Source: Micropterix aruncella (lineage: Eukaryota > Arthropoda > Insecta > Lepidoptera > Micropterigidae). From it: 64,000 bases of DNA. Shown here piece by piece: positions 1 through 11,560 of the stretch. The notes under the pieces are model-generated. The model was not told where the DNA came from. It made no database searches and saw nothing but the letters and a program-made list of their open reading frames with translations. Location of the stretch: positions 19,130,789 through 19,194,788 of the forward strand of contig OX155951.1 of NCBI GenBank assembly GCA_944548615.1, in the 5' to 3' direction. A program made the translations under genes and the position numbers. Numbering within the stretch: the first letter of the stretch is position 1; each line of letters starts with the position of its first letter.

Positions 1-629
1 ATTTGACTATCACGATCATTTTATTAACTCTGCAATTACTTTTATTTGATTATCGACTATTTTTATTTTTTCCTAAAATGTTGTCTTTTCAACGATTATT
101 ATTTAAGTATTTTATGAAATCGATTATCAAACGGTCATTGCTAACATTACCAAGACCACTTTCAAGTTTCCACACTGCTATAATTAATCTAAACGTCCTA
201 AATGCCGCATATTTTATAATCAAAAAGAGGAAAAATATCATGAGTAAAGAGAACATATTGGAAATTAGCAGCAAATAACAAAAATATCACCTTACATCAT
301 GGTTAATAAACCTTGGTAGGAGAGAGACGGATTCATCACAATTTTAAAATAAATAAATATATTAATTTTCTATTTATTTTATATACGTATTTTTATTAAT
401 TCTTATATATTATTAGTTATTATTATAAATGATTATTTATTATTGCTATTATATATTTTTATTATTATTATTTAGTATTACTTGTCTATAGTTCTAATAT
501 TATTTTGGTGTAGTGAGAATTTCATTTTAACTTGATTTGATTCAAATTTTTTATCTTTAGTTTGGAATTTAACTTGATTTGATTCAATTTTTTTTTATTT
601 TTAGTATGTATTTTTTAATAATTTTTATT
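1..629. other. AT-rich DNA, no gene seen
   Basis: Very AT-rich sequence with many TTATTATT and TATTTTTATT runs. The short open frames look random: no recognisable domain, no splice-bounded exon. I see nothing functional here. Confidence 0.6.
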
Positions 630-741
630 GGTGTTCTCCTTAGAACAGGCTCTGCCTAGTTAGGAGCAACACAATCTATGTTAAGTGCTAACGGTGTAAT
701 TTTTTTGTGAACCAATAAATAAATAAATAAATAAATAAATT
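630..741 (+). repeat. 3' tail of a non-LTR retroelement
   Basis: A short non-AT-rich segment (AACAGGCTCTGCCTAGTTAGG) is followed by GTGTAATTTTTTTGTG and then five to six AAAT units ending near 741. This is the usual form of a LINE or SINE 3' end in insects. No coding part is attached, so the copy is strongly 5'-truncated. The family is not identified. Confidence 0.45.
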
Positions 742-1467
742 ATTTCAAAAAGCAGTTACCTTTATAAATAAACTACTTCCGACGGAAAGAAGGTACAGAT
801 AGATTTCGCGGCTATATATGTGATTATATATTTTTAAACAACTTCAAATATGTAATTAAAATTAATAAAGAAATAAATTAATGAATGCCACTTTTAAACA
901 GTCTCAAAGAGGAGTTTTGTGGATTTCACTCTGTGCTCCCCGGGATTCGCCCGTTGGATGAACAATTGGAAAGTTCACGAGCACCTTTCTTCTTCGGACC
1001 GCAGACTGGTGACATTTGGCATCGGCCGTCGCGTTCCCCCCACGCCACAATCTGAGTGGCGATACCGAACCGGCGACATTAACTAGGACCGGTTTGGTGA
1101 AGACCGGTCCTAGTATCTCGAGAATCTTGAGGCCTTTCCATCGCCTTCTAGTAGTACCGCAGAGGACTTGTGTGTCGTGTGATGCCGTAGTAGGGCGGAA
1201 GAAACCCCGCGGTGGTTTCGCAGACCCGTGGTGGTCTTCCGAACTCTGCGATAATTTTAAATTTAATATTTTAAATAATGTAACGTAGCGATTGAAAATT
1301 AATGTGATTGAAAATTGTTATTTTTGTGATGTGACGCAATGATGAGATGTAAATTTTCTACTGATCGATCAAGGTGAACAATGTATGAGATGAAGTGAAA
1401 ATAAAAGAAAAATAAAAAATCTCGTTTCAATTTTTTTTAAACTCTCTCTATACTATTGAATATCTAT
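742..1467. other. Unassigned, with a GC-richer block at about 920-1250
   Basis: An AT-rich stretch contains a GC-richer block at about 920-1250 with a short near-palindrome around 1084-1111 (GGACCGGT ... ACCGGTCC). The 90-codon open frame through it has no recognisable domain. It may be a SINE or the 5' part of a retroelement. I cannot assign it. Confidence 0.35.
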
Positions 1468-2162
1468 GATATTGAACATTTTCAAAGCCAATTTGATTTT
1501 AAAAGGTTTTTTAAAGGATTTCATTTTTCTATGGTTTTAAAATATTTCTAAGTATTCTGTAGTTTTGAATATTTTCAAAGACTATTTTATTTTAAAATGA
1601 TTTTCAAATTATTTTATTTTTCTATTGTTTCAAAATATTTCAAAGTATTGTATAGTTTTGAATATTTTCAAAAACTATTAGATTTTAAAATGATTTTCAA
1701 ATTATTTAATTTTTTTATGGTTTCAAAATATTTCTAAGTATTCTATAGTTTTGAATATTTTCAAAGACTATTTGATTTTAAAATTGGTTTTAAAAAAAAA
1801 TATATTTTTCTATAGTTTCAAAATATTTATAAGTACCTATTCTATAGTTTTGAATATTTTCAAAGACTATTTGATTTTAAAATGATATTCAAATTATTTT
1901 ATTTTTCTATGGTTTCAAAATATTTCAAAGTATTCTATAGTTTTGAGTATTTTCAGAAACTATTACATTTTAAAATGATTTTCAAATTATTTTAATTTCT
2001 ATGGTTTCAAAATATTTCTAAGTATTCTATAGTTTTGAATATTTTCAAAGACTATTTGATTTTAAAATGATTTTCAAATTATTTTATTTTTCTATAGTTT
2101 CAAAATATTTATAAGTATTCTATAGTTTTGAATATTTTCAAATACTATTTGATTTTAAAATT
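1468..2162. repeat. 93-bp AT-rich tandem satellite, about 7.5 copies
   Basis: The anchor AGTTTTGAATATTTTCAAA recurs at 1561, 1654, 1747, 1846, 1939, 2031 and 2124, and a diverged first copy starts near 1468. Spacing is 93, 93, 99, 93, 92 and 93 bp. Units contain TTTCAAAATATTTCTAAGTA and GATTTTAAAATGATTTTC blocks and differ by scattered substitutions. The array ends abruptly at about 2162. Confidence 0.9.
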
Positions 2163-3322
2163 CCCGTGCTTTTTCTGGTTTAAATGACGTGTCGCAACCT
2201 TAAATCAATGCATATCCTATCAATGCTCTCTGTAAGCTAAATATCTTACAGCCAACCACTTATTTTCAACTTACGAAAATGTTACATCTGCATGCCGAAA
2301 CTGCTTTTCAAATTCAATATTCAAAATCAATATTCTACCTGTGCATGTTTTATGCGTCTTTCAGTATTTTTTATTGAATTTCAGGTTTTACACGCAAATT
2401 AACTAAACTATTCGAGATTACAAGTTTCGAATAGTGGTCCCTTCAGAAAATATTTTCAATTGTTTTACGCTTATTGGAGTCGATCTATTTTTTATATAAT
2501 GAGCGCCGATCGAATCTTTGCGTTTGAAACTATCTCATTTTCATATATCTCGGACTGAAAACAACATCGCTTTCTCATGTCTTTATACTGAAATATCACG
2601 CTGAATCTATGGCGTTTCTCAAAAAACGAAATATGTTTTCTTACGCTTCCCCATTAACTAAAATACATGTAGATAATAAGTTATAACAAAGATGCCATAA
2701 ACATCCATTAAAAAAAACAAATATAAAAAATAAAATACTTACTGCTGTTTGCTTTTTCGTGACGATGCGTGACGACGCGGTACTGCGGTGTAGAAGAATA
2801 AAATATTACGTGAGCGGGAGCTGATAAGAGCTAACCGAAAAAGACGTGCTCTCGCTTCCAATAGCAGCAGGGAAGTTAATCTATTTCATAGCGCGCCTGT
2901 GTATTTATTAACGCGGCTAGCCAATACAAAAACTGTATGGAGAATCTGATACCTGCTTTTCTGGGATTTATTGTATAAAATCCTATTACAATAATTGAAA
3001 TTTAAATAGTTTATAGTGAAGATATGACATTTAACTTTCTTTTATAATAATTTGTAATTCAAATTAGTTATTATTTTCCCAGTGAGGACTAAAACCCCTC
3101 GCCCATTTTTGTATATTTTCTCAAACTACGCAAACTATTGCCAAATTTATTATCTCTCCTTATAAATGACTTATTGATAAAAACGAGTGTTTTTGGTCAC
3201 TGCTTTTATTAGCGTAGTTTTAGCGGAATAACTAAAACGCTAGACCCTAATTTGAGAAATTTCGTGCAGCACCCTCTTAATAAATTTCAACAATGTGACT
3301 GTTAAGTAAAAGTTTGTCAAGC
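2163..3322. other. Unassigned intergenic or intronic DNA
   Basis: Mixed AT-rich sequence. A moderately GC-richer patch at about 2760-2950 has no coding signature. No gene, RNA or transposon ends recognised. Confidence 0.5.
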
Positions 3323-3545
3323 GTTGAGCGCGCTGGGCCATTTAGCGGTAGGTAAAATTGGTAGTAAAGCTAATATTGTTTATTCGTGTTATTTTACCTA
3401 CCGCTAGATGGCGCAGCGCGCTCAACTCTGTTTATACTTTTTTAAATAAATTTTTGTTTGTCCCATTTAAAAATATTAAAAGTTGAATACTTTCTGGTAC
3501 TTATTTACCTACAACAGTGATGTCACTAATAAAAAGACTCAACCT
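3323..3545. repeat. Hairpin MITE-like repeat
   Basis: Imperfect inverted arms at 3323-3358 and 3391-3426 (GTTGAGCGCGCTGGGCCA against TGGCGCAGCGCGCTCAAC) surround a 32-bp loop. The sequence then runs to a right end containing ACTAATAAAAAGACTCAACC and TGTATAGG. The same hairpin recurs near 39005-39105, half of it near 40610-40665, and the right-end motif recurs near 40778-40800. This is a dispersed non-autonomous family. Confidence 0.65.
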
Positions 3546-3869
3546 GTATAGGCGCAAATGTAATGTGTGTTGATTTAGTAAAGTTTGGTCGATATGTGCG
3601 AGAGTATGCATGTCATGGTATGGTTATTTTTTTGCGAAAACTTAGGTGCCTCAGAAAGATTCTTAATTGGTTTTCGAAAGGTGCCTTATAAACATATACT
3701 GACCACCAAATAGATGACTAAATCCTTAATTCTACGGCGCTGTCGGATAGATCTCGGAGTGCTATTGAATCAAAAACTAGTGTTCGACACACATATGGAT
3801 ACTATAATGCTGAAGGCTCACCGAATGTTAGTTTAATCATGCGCGTATGTAAGTCACTCGCGAGAAGCC

Positions 3870-6390
3870 ATATGTGAGAAGGATAACTCCAAATGGTTTA
3901 CAATTTTTCTAAATAATATAAAAGATAAATTCAATATCTCATTTCCATATAAATATGTGAAGATGAAGCCTCGTAAAGGAGTTCAATGGATATCAAAGGG
4001 TATCAGGGTATCGTGCAGAAAAAAAAGACATTTATACCTCAAGTCACAGCAAAATAAAAGGGATCAACATCTTAGAGTTTTCTATAGGAATTATACCTCT
4101 AGACTAAAAATGGTTATCAAACAGGCACGGAGAATATCAACCAAACATTACATAGATAATCAAAACAATAAAATAAAAGCAATTTGGGAAGTAGTGAAGG
4201 ACAAAACTAATAGAGACAACAGTTTTAAAGCCAACTTAGAAATAATTTCCAATGATAAAAAGATAGACAATCCTAAGACAGTAGCAACTATATTCAACGA
4301 ATATTTTATAAATAGTACTACGAAAGTTAATAGCATTCCAAAAAACAACAAAGAATATCGGCGATACTTGAATAAGACATGCAAAGTAATTGATTCTATA
4401 TTCTTAAAGCCAACTACCAGCGACGAAATAGAAAAGCTAGTAAACAATCTCAAAAATAGTCAATCAGCCGGAATGGATGAAATTCCAATATCGGTGATAA
4501 AAAAAGCAATTGTGTTCCTGAAAGATCCACTTGCACAGGTTATCAATGCTTCTATGGAAATTGGAGTATTTCCAGAAGACTTGAAGCTCTCTAAAATAAT
4601 TCCTCTTCATAAAAAAAGACCAAAAACCGAACTAGGTAATTATAGGCCAATTTCAAAATTATCAACTTTTTCCAAAATAATAGAAACGGTAGTAAAAAAA
4701 AGACTCATATTTTTTTTGATTCTTATAATGTGTTAAGCAATAGACAATTTGGTTACAGACAAAAAATGTCGACTAATAAGGCAATCAAGGACTTCATATC
4801 TTTCATTAGCGAAAAAATGATGGAAAAATGTTATACTTTAGGCATTTTCTGTGATTTAACAAAGGCATTTGATTGTGTCAACCACGATATTTTACTCCAC
4901 AAGCTAGAACACTACGGAGTTAGGGGAAATAGCTTAAGATGGATGGAGACTTATCTAAGGAATCGACATCAACTAGTGTAAATAACGCATTACTTAAATG
5001 GTACTCCACAGAAACACCATTCTGCTCCATTAAACATCACTATTGGAGTTCCACAGGGTTCTATATTAGGACCCATTTTGTTCTTAATATATGTCAATGA
5101 CTTGCCTAATAATTTCGAGGACAAAAAAATCACAATGTTCGCAGATGATACTAGTCTAATCTTAACAGATAAAAGTGAGGAAAAACTAATGATTAATGCT
5201 AATATTACTCTAAATAAGCTACACACGTGGTTTCATTCAAACAACCTTCTTCTTAACGCAACAAAGAGTAACTTTATGGTATTTTCAAGCACACAAAATT
5301 CCAATACGGGCACTCAAGTAACCTTGCACATCAATAAAAACTTCATTCCCCAGACTAAATGCGTCAAATTCCTAGGTGTACACGTCGACGATAACTTGAA
5401 ATGGAATAGACACTGCGAGGCACTAGAGATTAAATTAAGTAGAGCTTGTTATGCATTGCGTATAGTTAGGAAAACACTGACTGAATTAGAAACGAGGAGT
5501 ATTTATTTTTCCTACTTTGAATCGATACTGAGCTACGCCATTACGATCTGGGGAAACTGTTACGCTTGTCACAAGGAACCCTTATTTATCCTTCAGAAAA
5601 GAGCATTACGGATTATTGCCAGAGCTAAACATATAGAAACATGTAGACCTATTTTTAAAAGATTGAAAATCATGACTCTCACATCACTTCACTTATATAG
5701 GCTATTATTAGATTTTTACACCGAAAAGGAAAGTTACGTAAAATTTAAAGATACACATAATAAAAACACCAGATACAAGAATAATTTCATTCTACCATGC
5801 GTGGTTTTAAACGCTGCTAGGCAAAGCACCCAATTCTCAGGGCCTTATTATTTTAACCGCCTACCAGTTGGCATAAAAGACAATAACAATCTCAGAACGT
5901 TCCAAAAACTTTTAAAGGATTTTTTTACAACCAATACGTTTTACTCTATTGAGGAATTTATAAATTTTACAAAATGACTTTTTTTACAGCCTCTTTATTT
6001 TAATGTAATGCGTATACTGATTATTTCATTTGTTGATTGTTTTAACTTGAATTAATAATTTTATTGATTGTTTTAGTTATATGGTATCTTATATTTAAAT
6101 GTAATTACAATGTATTTAGATTCTTCTTGGACAAAACATTATAAAAATTAGTTTGATTGATTATGTGATTATTGATGATTATTGCTTTTGTTTGATCATT
6201 TCTGATATTGAATATTTTAATTGTTGATAGTTTTAGTTTTACTGATTGCGCCTTATATAGCTTCTTCTTTATGAAGTTTCTTCTGAAACAAAATGTTGTA
6301 TGCTCTCTGGGCAGTTTGTTAATTAAACATTGTATGTTTTTTAATAATTCCCACAATAAAGAACTCAACTCAACTCAACTCTCAAGTACA
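3870..6390 (+). mobile_element. Jockey-like non-LTR retrotransposon, 5'-truncated and broken
   Basis: A 5'-truncated LINE copy in plus orientation, with the apurinic endonuclease part missing. The reverse transcriptase runs from about 3880 to 5977. A non-coding 3' region follows and ends in AATAAAGAACTCAACTC and further ACTCA units near 6385. The tail, domain order and RT motifs place it in the jockey/CR1 group of LINEs; the exact clade is uncertain. The copy cannot encode a working polymerase because of one frameshift and one nonsense codon. Confidence 0.85.
3957..5977 (+). pseudogene. Reverse transcriptase of a jockey-like LINE (pseudogene)
   Basis: Three open segments join into one RT: 3957-4736, 4730-4981 and 4982-5977. 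Visible motifs in order are [21 protein letters not shown] (first catalytic Asp), GVPQGSILGP, FADD (catalytic Asp pair) and CVKFLGVHVDD, followed by the thumb region LQKRALRIIAR. The frame is lost in a T-rich run at about 4700-4730, and a TAA at 4979-4981 interrupts the second segment in frame. The open frame extends upstream of 3957 to about 3840-3880 without a methionine, as expected for a 5'-truncated insertion. Confidence 0.9.
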
Positions 6391-6487
6391 GTACTAAACC
6401 TTCCTGTAATCGAAGGCAGTCGATCATATCAACCATACGTGCATATATTTTTAATTCGAAGAATGTCCAAATAAAGAGGGCAGTTTT

Positions 6488-6711
6488 TTAATACACAGGA
6501 CCACCATAAGTCTGGCGAAGTGCCCCTAACCATCCGCTCGGGGACACTGCACGGGCTAAGCCATCCGCATAAACTGTGTGTTCTGAATTCTGAAAGCACC
6601 TACCAATATCGTTTATATAGATGTTTAAAAAGTAATGGGCCAATACCCTGCAACACCTCGGAAGTGATTCCACGAAAGTCGTATCGATGGCCACTAATTA
6701 CGGCGGCTTGA
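6488..6711 (-). pseudogene. Reverse transcriptase fragment of another LINE
   Basis: The minus-strand frame reads NIYINDIGRCF followed by HTVYADGLA. This resembles the jockey-type block before the catalytic YADD, with the second Asp changed to Gly. It is short, on the strand opposite to the neighbouring LINE, and non-functional. Confidence 0.6.
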
Positions 6712-7439
6712 CGACGATTGATAAGTCAATAATTGAATGTGAAAATTATTTTAAACTCCTCAAATTTGTAAATCCTGTGAGAGATTGACGAGATCGAACG
6801 GCTTGGAAAAGTAAACCACGTCAATCTGTAGGTATCTGCTAAAGGCAGATAAAATTGAGATGGGTCTGTAGTTATCGAATATGTGTATCGCACCACTGTT
6901 GCATCCTTATATGGCGTCTTTGGTGAGCGGTAGAAGAGCATAGTTAATGGATTTGCAAGCGATTACGCAAATTTTACGGATAAAAAGGTTGGAACGCCAT
7001 CACAGTTTTAGAAACGAATTCGTCCTAAAGGCAAATAAGTCGACTAGGATTAAGTCGTATTAGGTCATTTGTTTTGCTCAACAACCGAATTGACTCGATG
7101 CCGCACGCCTTGACATTTCAAAATGTTTGTGTTCGAAAATAAAATAAAATGTTAAATCTAATATGGTTTATACTTGATATAAAAAAATATAAGGAAATGT
7201 TAAATAATGTACATATATTTATTAAATGTAAAATTAATGGAAATATAAAATATTTTCTATACCACTGTAACTCTCCTCTTATGTCTATGATCAAATCAAC
7301 CTAGTTTGTTTGTTGTTTATGGTGGAAAAGTGTAAAAATTTCTCTGTATTGGGAGCCAGATCGCGATTGTTTTTTGGTAACTTTGCCGTATTTCGAACTG
7401 TTTACGCGAGCTGACACGGCCCATGGTATAAAGTGAAGT
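6712..7439. other. Unassigned DNA
   Basis: No coding exon, transposon end or RNA recognised. Mostly AT-rich. Confidence 0.5.
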
Positions 7440-7652
7440 GTATTGGTTCGTGCTGAATCATGTTTTTGAGTCTATCGAGGCTATTGTGTCTGTTTAGCAT
7501 GATTTCTTTCGATATTCTCGAGAGCAGTCAGTTCAATGACCTTGATTCTGACAGGCGTTTGGCTGTGCTTTAGTCGAGTGTGTGGAACAATTTTGTTAAA
7601 TTTTGGACAATCCCGGTTTGAATTCAACCAGAAATGGATCCCGGCGACAGAG
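7440..7652 (+). promoter_or_regulatory. Candidate 5' exon and transcription start region
   Basis: This moderately GC-richer block contains a TCAGTTC element (near 7526), similar to the arthropod initiator TCAGT. It ends in an ATG with good context (AGAAATGG) and a strong splice donor 19 nt later. It looks like a host 5' untranslated exon. No TATA box was identified, and the assignment is inference. Confidence 0.25.
7634..7652 (+). CDS. Candidate alternative first coding exon (MDPGDR|), possibly of usp
   Basis: ATG at 7634 in good context gives Met-Asp-Pro-Gly-Asp-Arg plus one base and is cut by the strong donor G|GTAAGC at 7653. The 19-nt length leaves phase 1, the same phase as the usp first exon at 46370-46490. 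Splicing to the usp exon at 47349 would therefore read ...[13 protein letters not shown] in frame. Lepidopteran usp genes are known to have isoforms differing at the N terminus. The roughly 40-kb distance and short length make this a hypothesis; it could belong to another gene or be chance. Confidence 0.25.
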
Positions 7653-8635
7653 GTAAGCAAGTTGTGCATTCACACATTAATTTCTTACGATGACCTTGCT
7701 TTCCTGTATGTCCCAATTTTGTGTTCAGTTTCCGCTTGAATCTTTGTTGATGCCCGCTTAATTCTCTCGTTTATACTTTTGCTAATATGCGTATTTTTTA
7801 TTGAATCGGAGATGAAGGTGCTTGGATGACGCTAATATTTACTATTTTAAACGATTAGTTGGCATTTGCAACTAAATGTTTTATAACCTTGAAATCTGAC
7901 GTTTCCTTAAAAAAAAGAGGTTTTCGTGATAAACAAAAAAGTCATGAATCGTTGCAAAACATTCTTATGTTTTTTGTAGAATTTTGGAGTACAGACTGAA
8001 GGATCATTGGAATTTATATAGTATCTGGACCTTTTCCATTTTTACCGGATCATTTTAGCATGGTTATCAGTAATCCAAATTAGTATGCAGATATCAAGTT
8101 CAATATCTTTTATCTTTATATTAATTTTCCAGCGGTCCACAAACGCCAGTTCGGCCTGGGCTGTGTAAGTACGCGATCCTAATTATAGCATCTAATTAAC
8201 CCATAGAGTGCGCGCAGACAAAGAGTAACATTTAAAACATATAAATCCCATTTGTCTGTGGTTTTTACTATTAATATGTAGGCACATTCTTTAGGTTAAT
8301 TCATTTCTCACACCTTCTAGTCGAGTGTCCCTGACGCATCCTCCGCTAAGAACTCGGGCTTGCGGTTAACCCCCCTGCATATTGCTTGGGCTGAAGCCCC
8401 AGTGCCTATAGTAAAATACCTATCCTTCACTCGGCATCCAGAAAAAAGATATTGAGCTATTCCTATGTATACAGGGAAAGTAGCAGCTCTGATTTGTTTC
8501 AATTTTTTCACACCCTTTGGAAACCAATTTTTCAAAACTATGCTGCTTTTATTTTTGTTCTCTCCGATACTTTAATAGCCCGAATTTTAAGATCCAACTG
8601 GCTTCAGTCTTAATATGCAGCACCCGATTTGCGGT
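7653..8635. other. Unassigned DNA downstream of the candidate donor
   Basis: AT-rich with no coding exon recognised. A GC-richer patch at about 8320-8420 has no recognisable product. Confidence 0.45.
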
Positions 8636-9465
8636 ACCAATAAAATACAAACGGAGCTGCCATGGAATTCACCGACCAAAAATCGGGCCCATCATATATA
8701 ATTTTTACACTTCTGGGAGGTGAAGGGTGGATTCCGGACTAACGACCGGCGGTGGTAGGTTTAGGACACCTGTCTTGCCACATGCGAGCGTTCACCTTAC
8801 CACCCATTCACTCCCCCTTCGAAGCCATAGAATTTGAGATGCAGAGATCGCGGTTTTAGATAATTTTTCTAGAAAGGAGTTGATTATTTTCCTGGAGAGA
8901 CCAAGATCTTTAAAAAGGTGAAACAAAGATTTAGCTGACCCCAGACCAGTGCCATTCTGGCTGATTCCAGTAAGGAACTTTTTGTGGAAGTCAACGCGGG
9001 CTTGTAGATCATTTGACTCACTACGGCCACTTACTACGTGCTTCGATATTGCCGGATCCTTGGAATTGCTTAGAATCGAATTTTTGGTTATTCTGGAGTT
9101 GGCGTAGAGCAGAAAGGGCAGTTTTAGAGCTAGCTCAAAATTGTGTTTGGACCTGAAGAGAGTCGAGGGGTCAGCTGGTTTGGCTAAGGACAACCAGGAT
9201 TTTAGACTAGCTGTCACCAGTGCATCCAGACGAGACAGTTGGATTTTGGTGAAATCGTAAATAAGAAAGGGCCATGACAAATGTGAAGTTAGATAGTTGT
9301 CATAGATCCAAGCCTTACGAGGGCCAGAAATTAGCAATGCATCTATCTTTTCCAGGCAGCTACTGAAATGTTCTGTAACATGATCGCCAGAGAGGTCTTT
9401 TCCCTGGCAGGTGATTTTCCTGCCAAGAAATTTGAAGTGGTTATTTGGGTCTATAAGGGAGATAA
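8636..9465 (-). mobile_element. REL-endonuclease LINE fragment, copy 1, internally deleted
   Basis: The minus-strand open frame 9337-8792 encodes the RT C-terminal region (YLTSHLSWPFLIYDFTK, KPADPSTLFRSKHNFELALK). It passes directly into the element's last residues (KSLFHLFKDLGLSRKIINSF), and a 3' UTR follows to about 8636. The zinc-knuckle and endonuclease segment present in the copy at 62.1-63.1 kb is missing, so this copy has an internal deletion near 8935. Its 5' part (to about 9465) matches 27.5-27.7 kb. Family: R2/NeSL-type LINE with a restriction-like endonuclease, by motif resemblance. Confidence 0.75.
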
Positions 9466-9669
9466 TATACTTACGTATTCACGTAACTATTTGTGATTTT
9501 TTAAAATCCCATTTTTATTAAGCTTTTTTTTAATTTGGTCCATAACATTTTGTCATTCCTCATACATTTCTAGTATATTGAATTTATATACGTATAGGTT
9601 TAAAAACGAATTTTCCGCATGAAGATTGTAGCACCCAACGTTTCGGCGATGTTGCAACCGCCGTTGCCC

Positions 9670-10840
9670 AGGGTAGACTAGTTAGTTAGTTAGTTATCTG
9701 GGCTTTTTTCTCGCACTTGGCCTCTTGATTGGGCCGTTGTGCGTGGCTCATGTTTTTATTTATGTTACTCCAGCCAACCCAGGCTGTCCCAGAAGGTTAG
9801 CAGCCTGTTTGGGTTGCTACAGGCCTCCGGGACAGATGCTGGAGATTGTAGTATTTTTGCCGGTTGCTCTGCCACGCTCCTTCATTCCATGAGCACATGC
9901 TGTGGCGTTTCTTCTTCCTCCATGCATCCTCTGCATAGAGGGCTGTCTGTCACACCTATGGTAAACAGGTGTTTGTTTAGGGGACAGTGGCCTGTCATAG
10001 TACCTGACTACGGATTTTGTCCCTCTTTAATCTGGTGAGGTTGCGGGCAAGTTTTTTAGACGCTTCCGGAACCGCATTCTTTGTTTGCCTACATCCTGTG
10101 TTTTTTTTCCATTTTGTAAGGTGTGTTTCGTCGGTGTTCCTGCCTAGCCATGTTTTTATTTGGGCCTGGGGTATGGGCATCTAGGGTTCCGGTCTATATA
10201 CTATTTACTTTGATCCCCTTTTGGCCAGTTCGTCTGCCGCTGCGTTGCCCAGTGAGTCGCTGTGCCCTTCAATCCATTGCAGTGTCACTCTATTTGACCT
10301 TGCAATGGATTGAATCGCATTGTGGCATTCCAGTACAAGGACAGAGGTTATAGTATTTTTTGCTAGCGCTTGTAGCATGGAGTCACTGTCGGGGACAAAT
10401 TTCGAACTTAGGTCTCCGACATCTTTGGCTGCAACTGCCTGTGCTGCTCTGGTGATGCCAATGCATTCTGCTTGGAAGATCGTATTTAAGTTGCCTAGGG
10501 TAGTTGATATTTTGATGTTTAGATCATTTGAGAAGACGCCGGCTCCGGTACCTTGAGTGGTTTTGGAGCCATCTGTGTATATCCTTACTTCATTTGTACC
10601 AGAGTGATCTGCTGGTTCTGCAATGAGTTGGATATTGTATCTACGATCAAAGACATGATGGCATATTATTCTGTCCATGGGTGCATCCAGAAGAGGCATT
10701 TCTTCTAGAAACCGTTTCAGAATTTTTGATTGTGGTGTTTCTGTGTAGACTAAAGAACTGTCAATCGTCATCTGCAGGTAGGCGGCAAACTGCTGCCTAG
10801 GTAGACGGCAACTCGATAATCCACCATGCACACAACACTC
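9670..10840 (-). mobile_element. RNase H-bearing LINE, 3' fragment
   Basis: The minus-strand frame 10831-10205 reads VRIYTDGSKTTQGTGAGVF, FQAECIGITRAAQ, DSDSMLQAL and LQWIEGHSDSLGNAAADELA. These are the D-E-D-H/D motifs of an RNase H domain. Downstream in a shifted frame are TGHCPLNKHLFTIGVTDSP and LCRGCMEEEETPQHVLME, a C-terminal cysteine motif in which a TGA replaces the last cysteine. The 3' end lies at GTTAGTTAGTTAGTTA near 9680. The layout fits the I/R1/LOA-type LINEs that carry RNase H. It is inactive: frameshifted, with stops. Confidence 0.8.
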
Positions 10841-10904
10841 ACTGTATCTTGTGTTACGTCCCGCTTGGAAATGGTCATTGAGAACATTTTGAGAAGACGG
10901 TTCT

Positions 10905-11080
10905 ATGTAGAAGAGAGTTTGTAACCGTCGTCTCTATTAAAGTTCGGGGTTCTTCTTATTTTAATGGCTTCCCGTATCATGCGAGGAAAGTAAAATTGTT
11001 TTTTGGATAGCGCAATGGGATGAAACTGCACCCAGTGGTTAGTTCCGCTATCCAATATATGTTCGCAGATTGACATTTTT
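10905..11080 (-). mobile_element. Penelope-like element fragment (GIY-YIG C-terminal part)
   Basis: The minus-strand frame reads CEHILDSGTNHWVQFHPIAL, then YFPRMIREAIKIRR, then FNRDDGYKLSST followed by a stop. This matches the end of Penelope-like elements after the GIY-YIG endonuclease (the REAIEI...NFNRDDG motif). Only the last 50 or so codons are present, lying directly next to the RNase H LINE fragment. Confidence 0.65.
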
Positions 11081-11160
11081 TCTCGCAGGACATTTCTTAC
11101 AATTTAGATCTTCCAAAATAGGGAGTGAAGATACTGATAGGACAAAATAGGGAAAGAAAT

Positions 11161-11560
11161 ACTGGACGGAGAGCTGTGCGTCCAAGATTTTCAGGGGATC
11201 GATACTGCATAGAGACCGAATCAACCTCCAGAATCCAATCTGAGGCGTTCTCGATTATTGAGAAAGGTTTTATAGTGGAATATTTTTTGCATTTAGAGTC
11301 ATTCTGCAGAAATGTATTGGTGGTTTGGAGAGTACTGTCACTTGTTGGTACGAGGCACTGAGAGGCTTATTACATCACGAATAACAGCAAGGACTTTTTC
11401 ATGACGTTAAGTGTGCCGTTCTTGATCGAATGCCGCCTTGAAGCCAGCTAGAGTATGTCTAGCTGTGCAAGGGGTATTGATATAAAGAGGACATGAACTA
11501 TTCTCTGGATAGCTCTCTGGAGCGAGGTTACTGGGGTCTGGAAGTGCTGAAAGGCATTTA
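11161..11560 (-). mobile_element. REL-endonuclease LINE fragment, copy 2
   Basis: Nucleotide similarity to 62642-62990 runs from 11161 to at least about 11510. The minus-strand translation includes KPFSIIENASDWILEVDSVS and the start of the endonuclease domain (RTALRP), where similarity stops abruptly. Several stops show that it is dead. It lies in the same orientation as copy 1 but is separated from it by two other retroelement fragments, so the two may be parts of one copy split by later insertions. Confidence 0.65.

Noticed and set aside
1016..1288. 90-codon plus-strand open frame
   Set aside because: Lies in a GC-richer block, matches no domain, and has no splice or promoter context.
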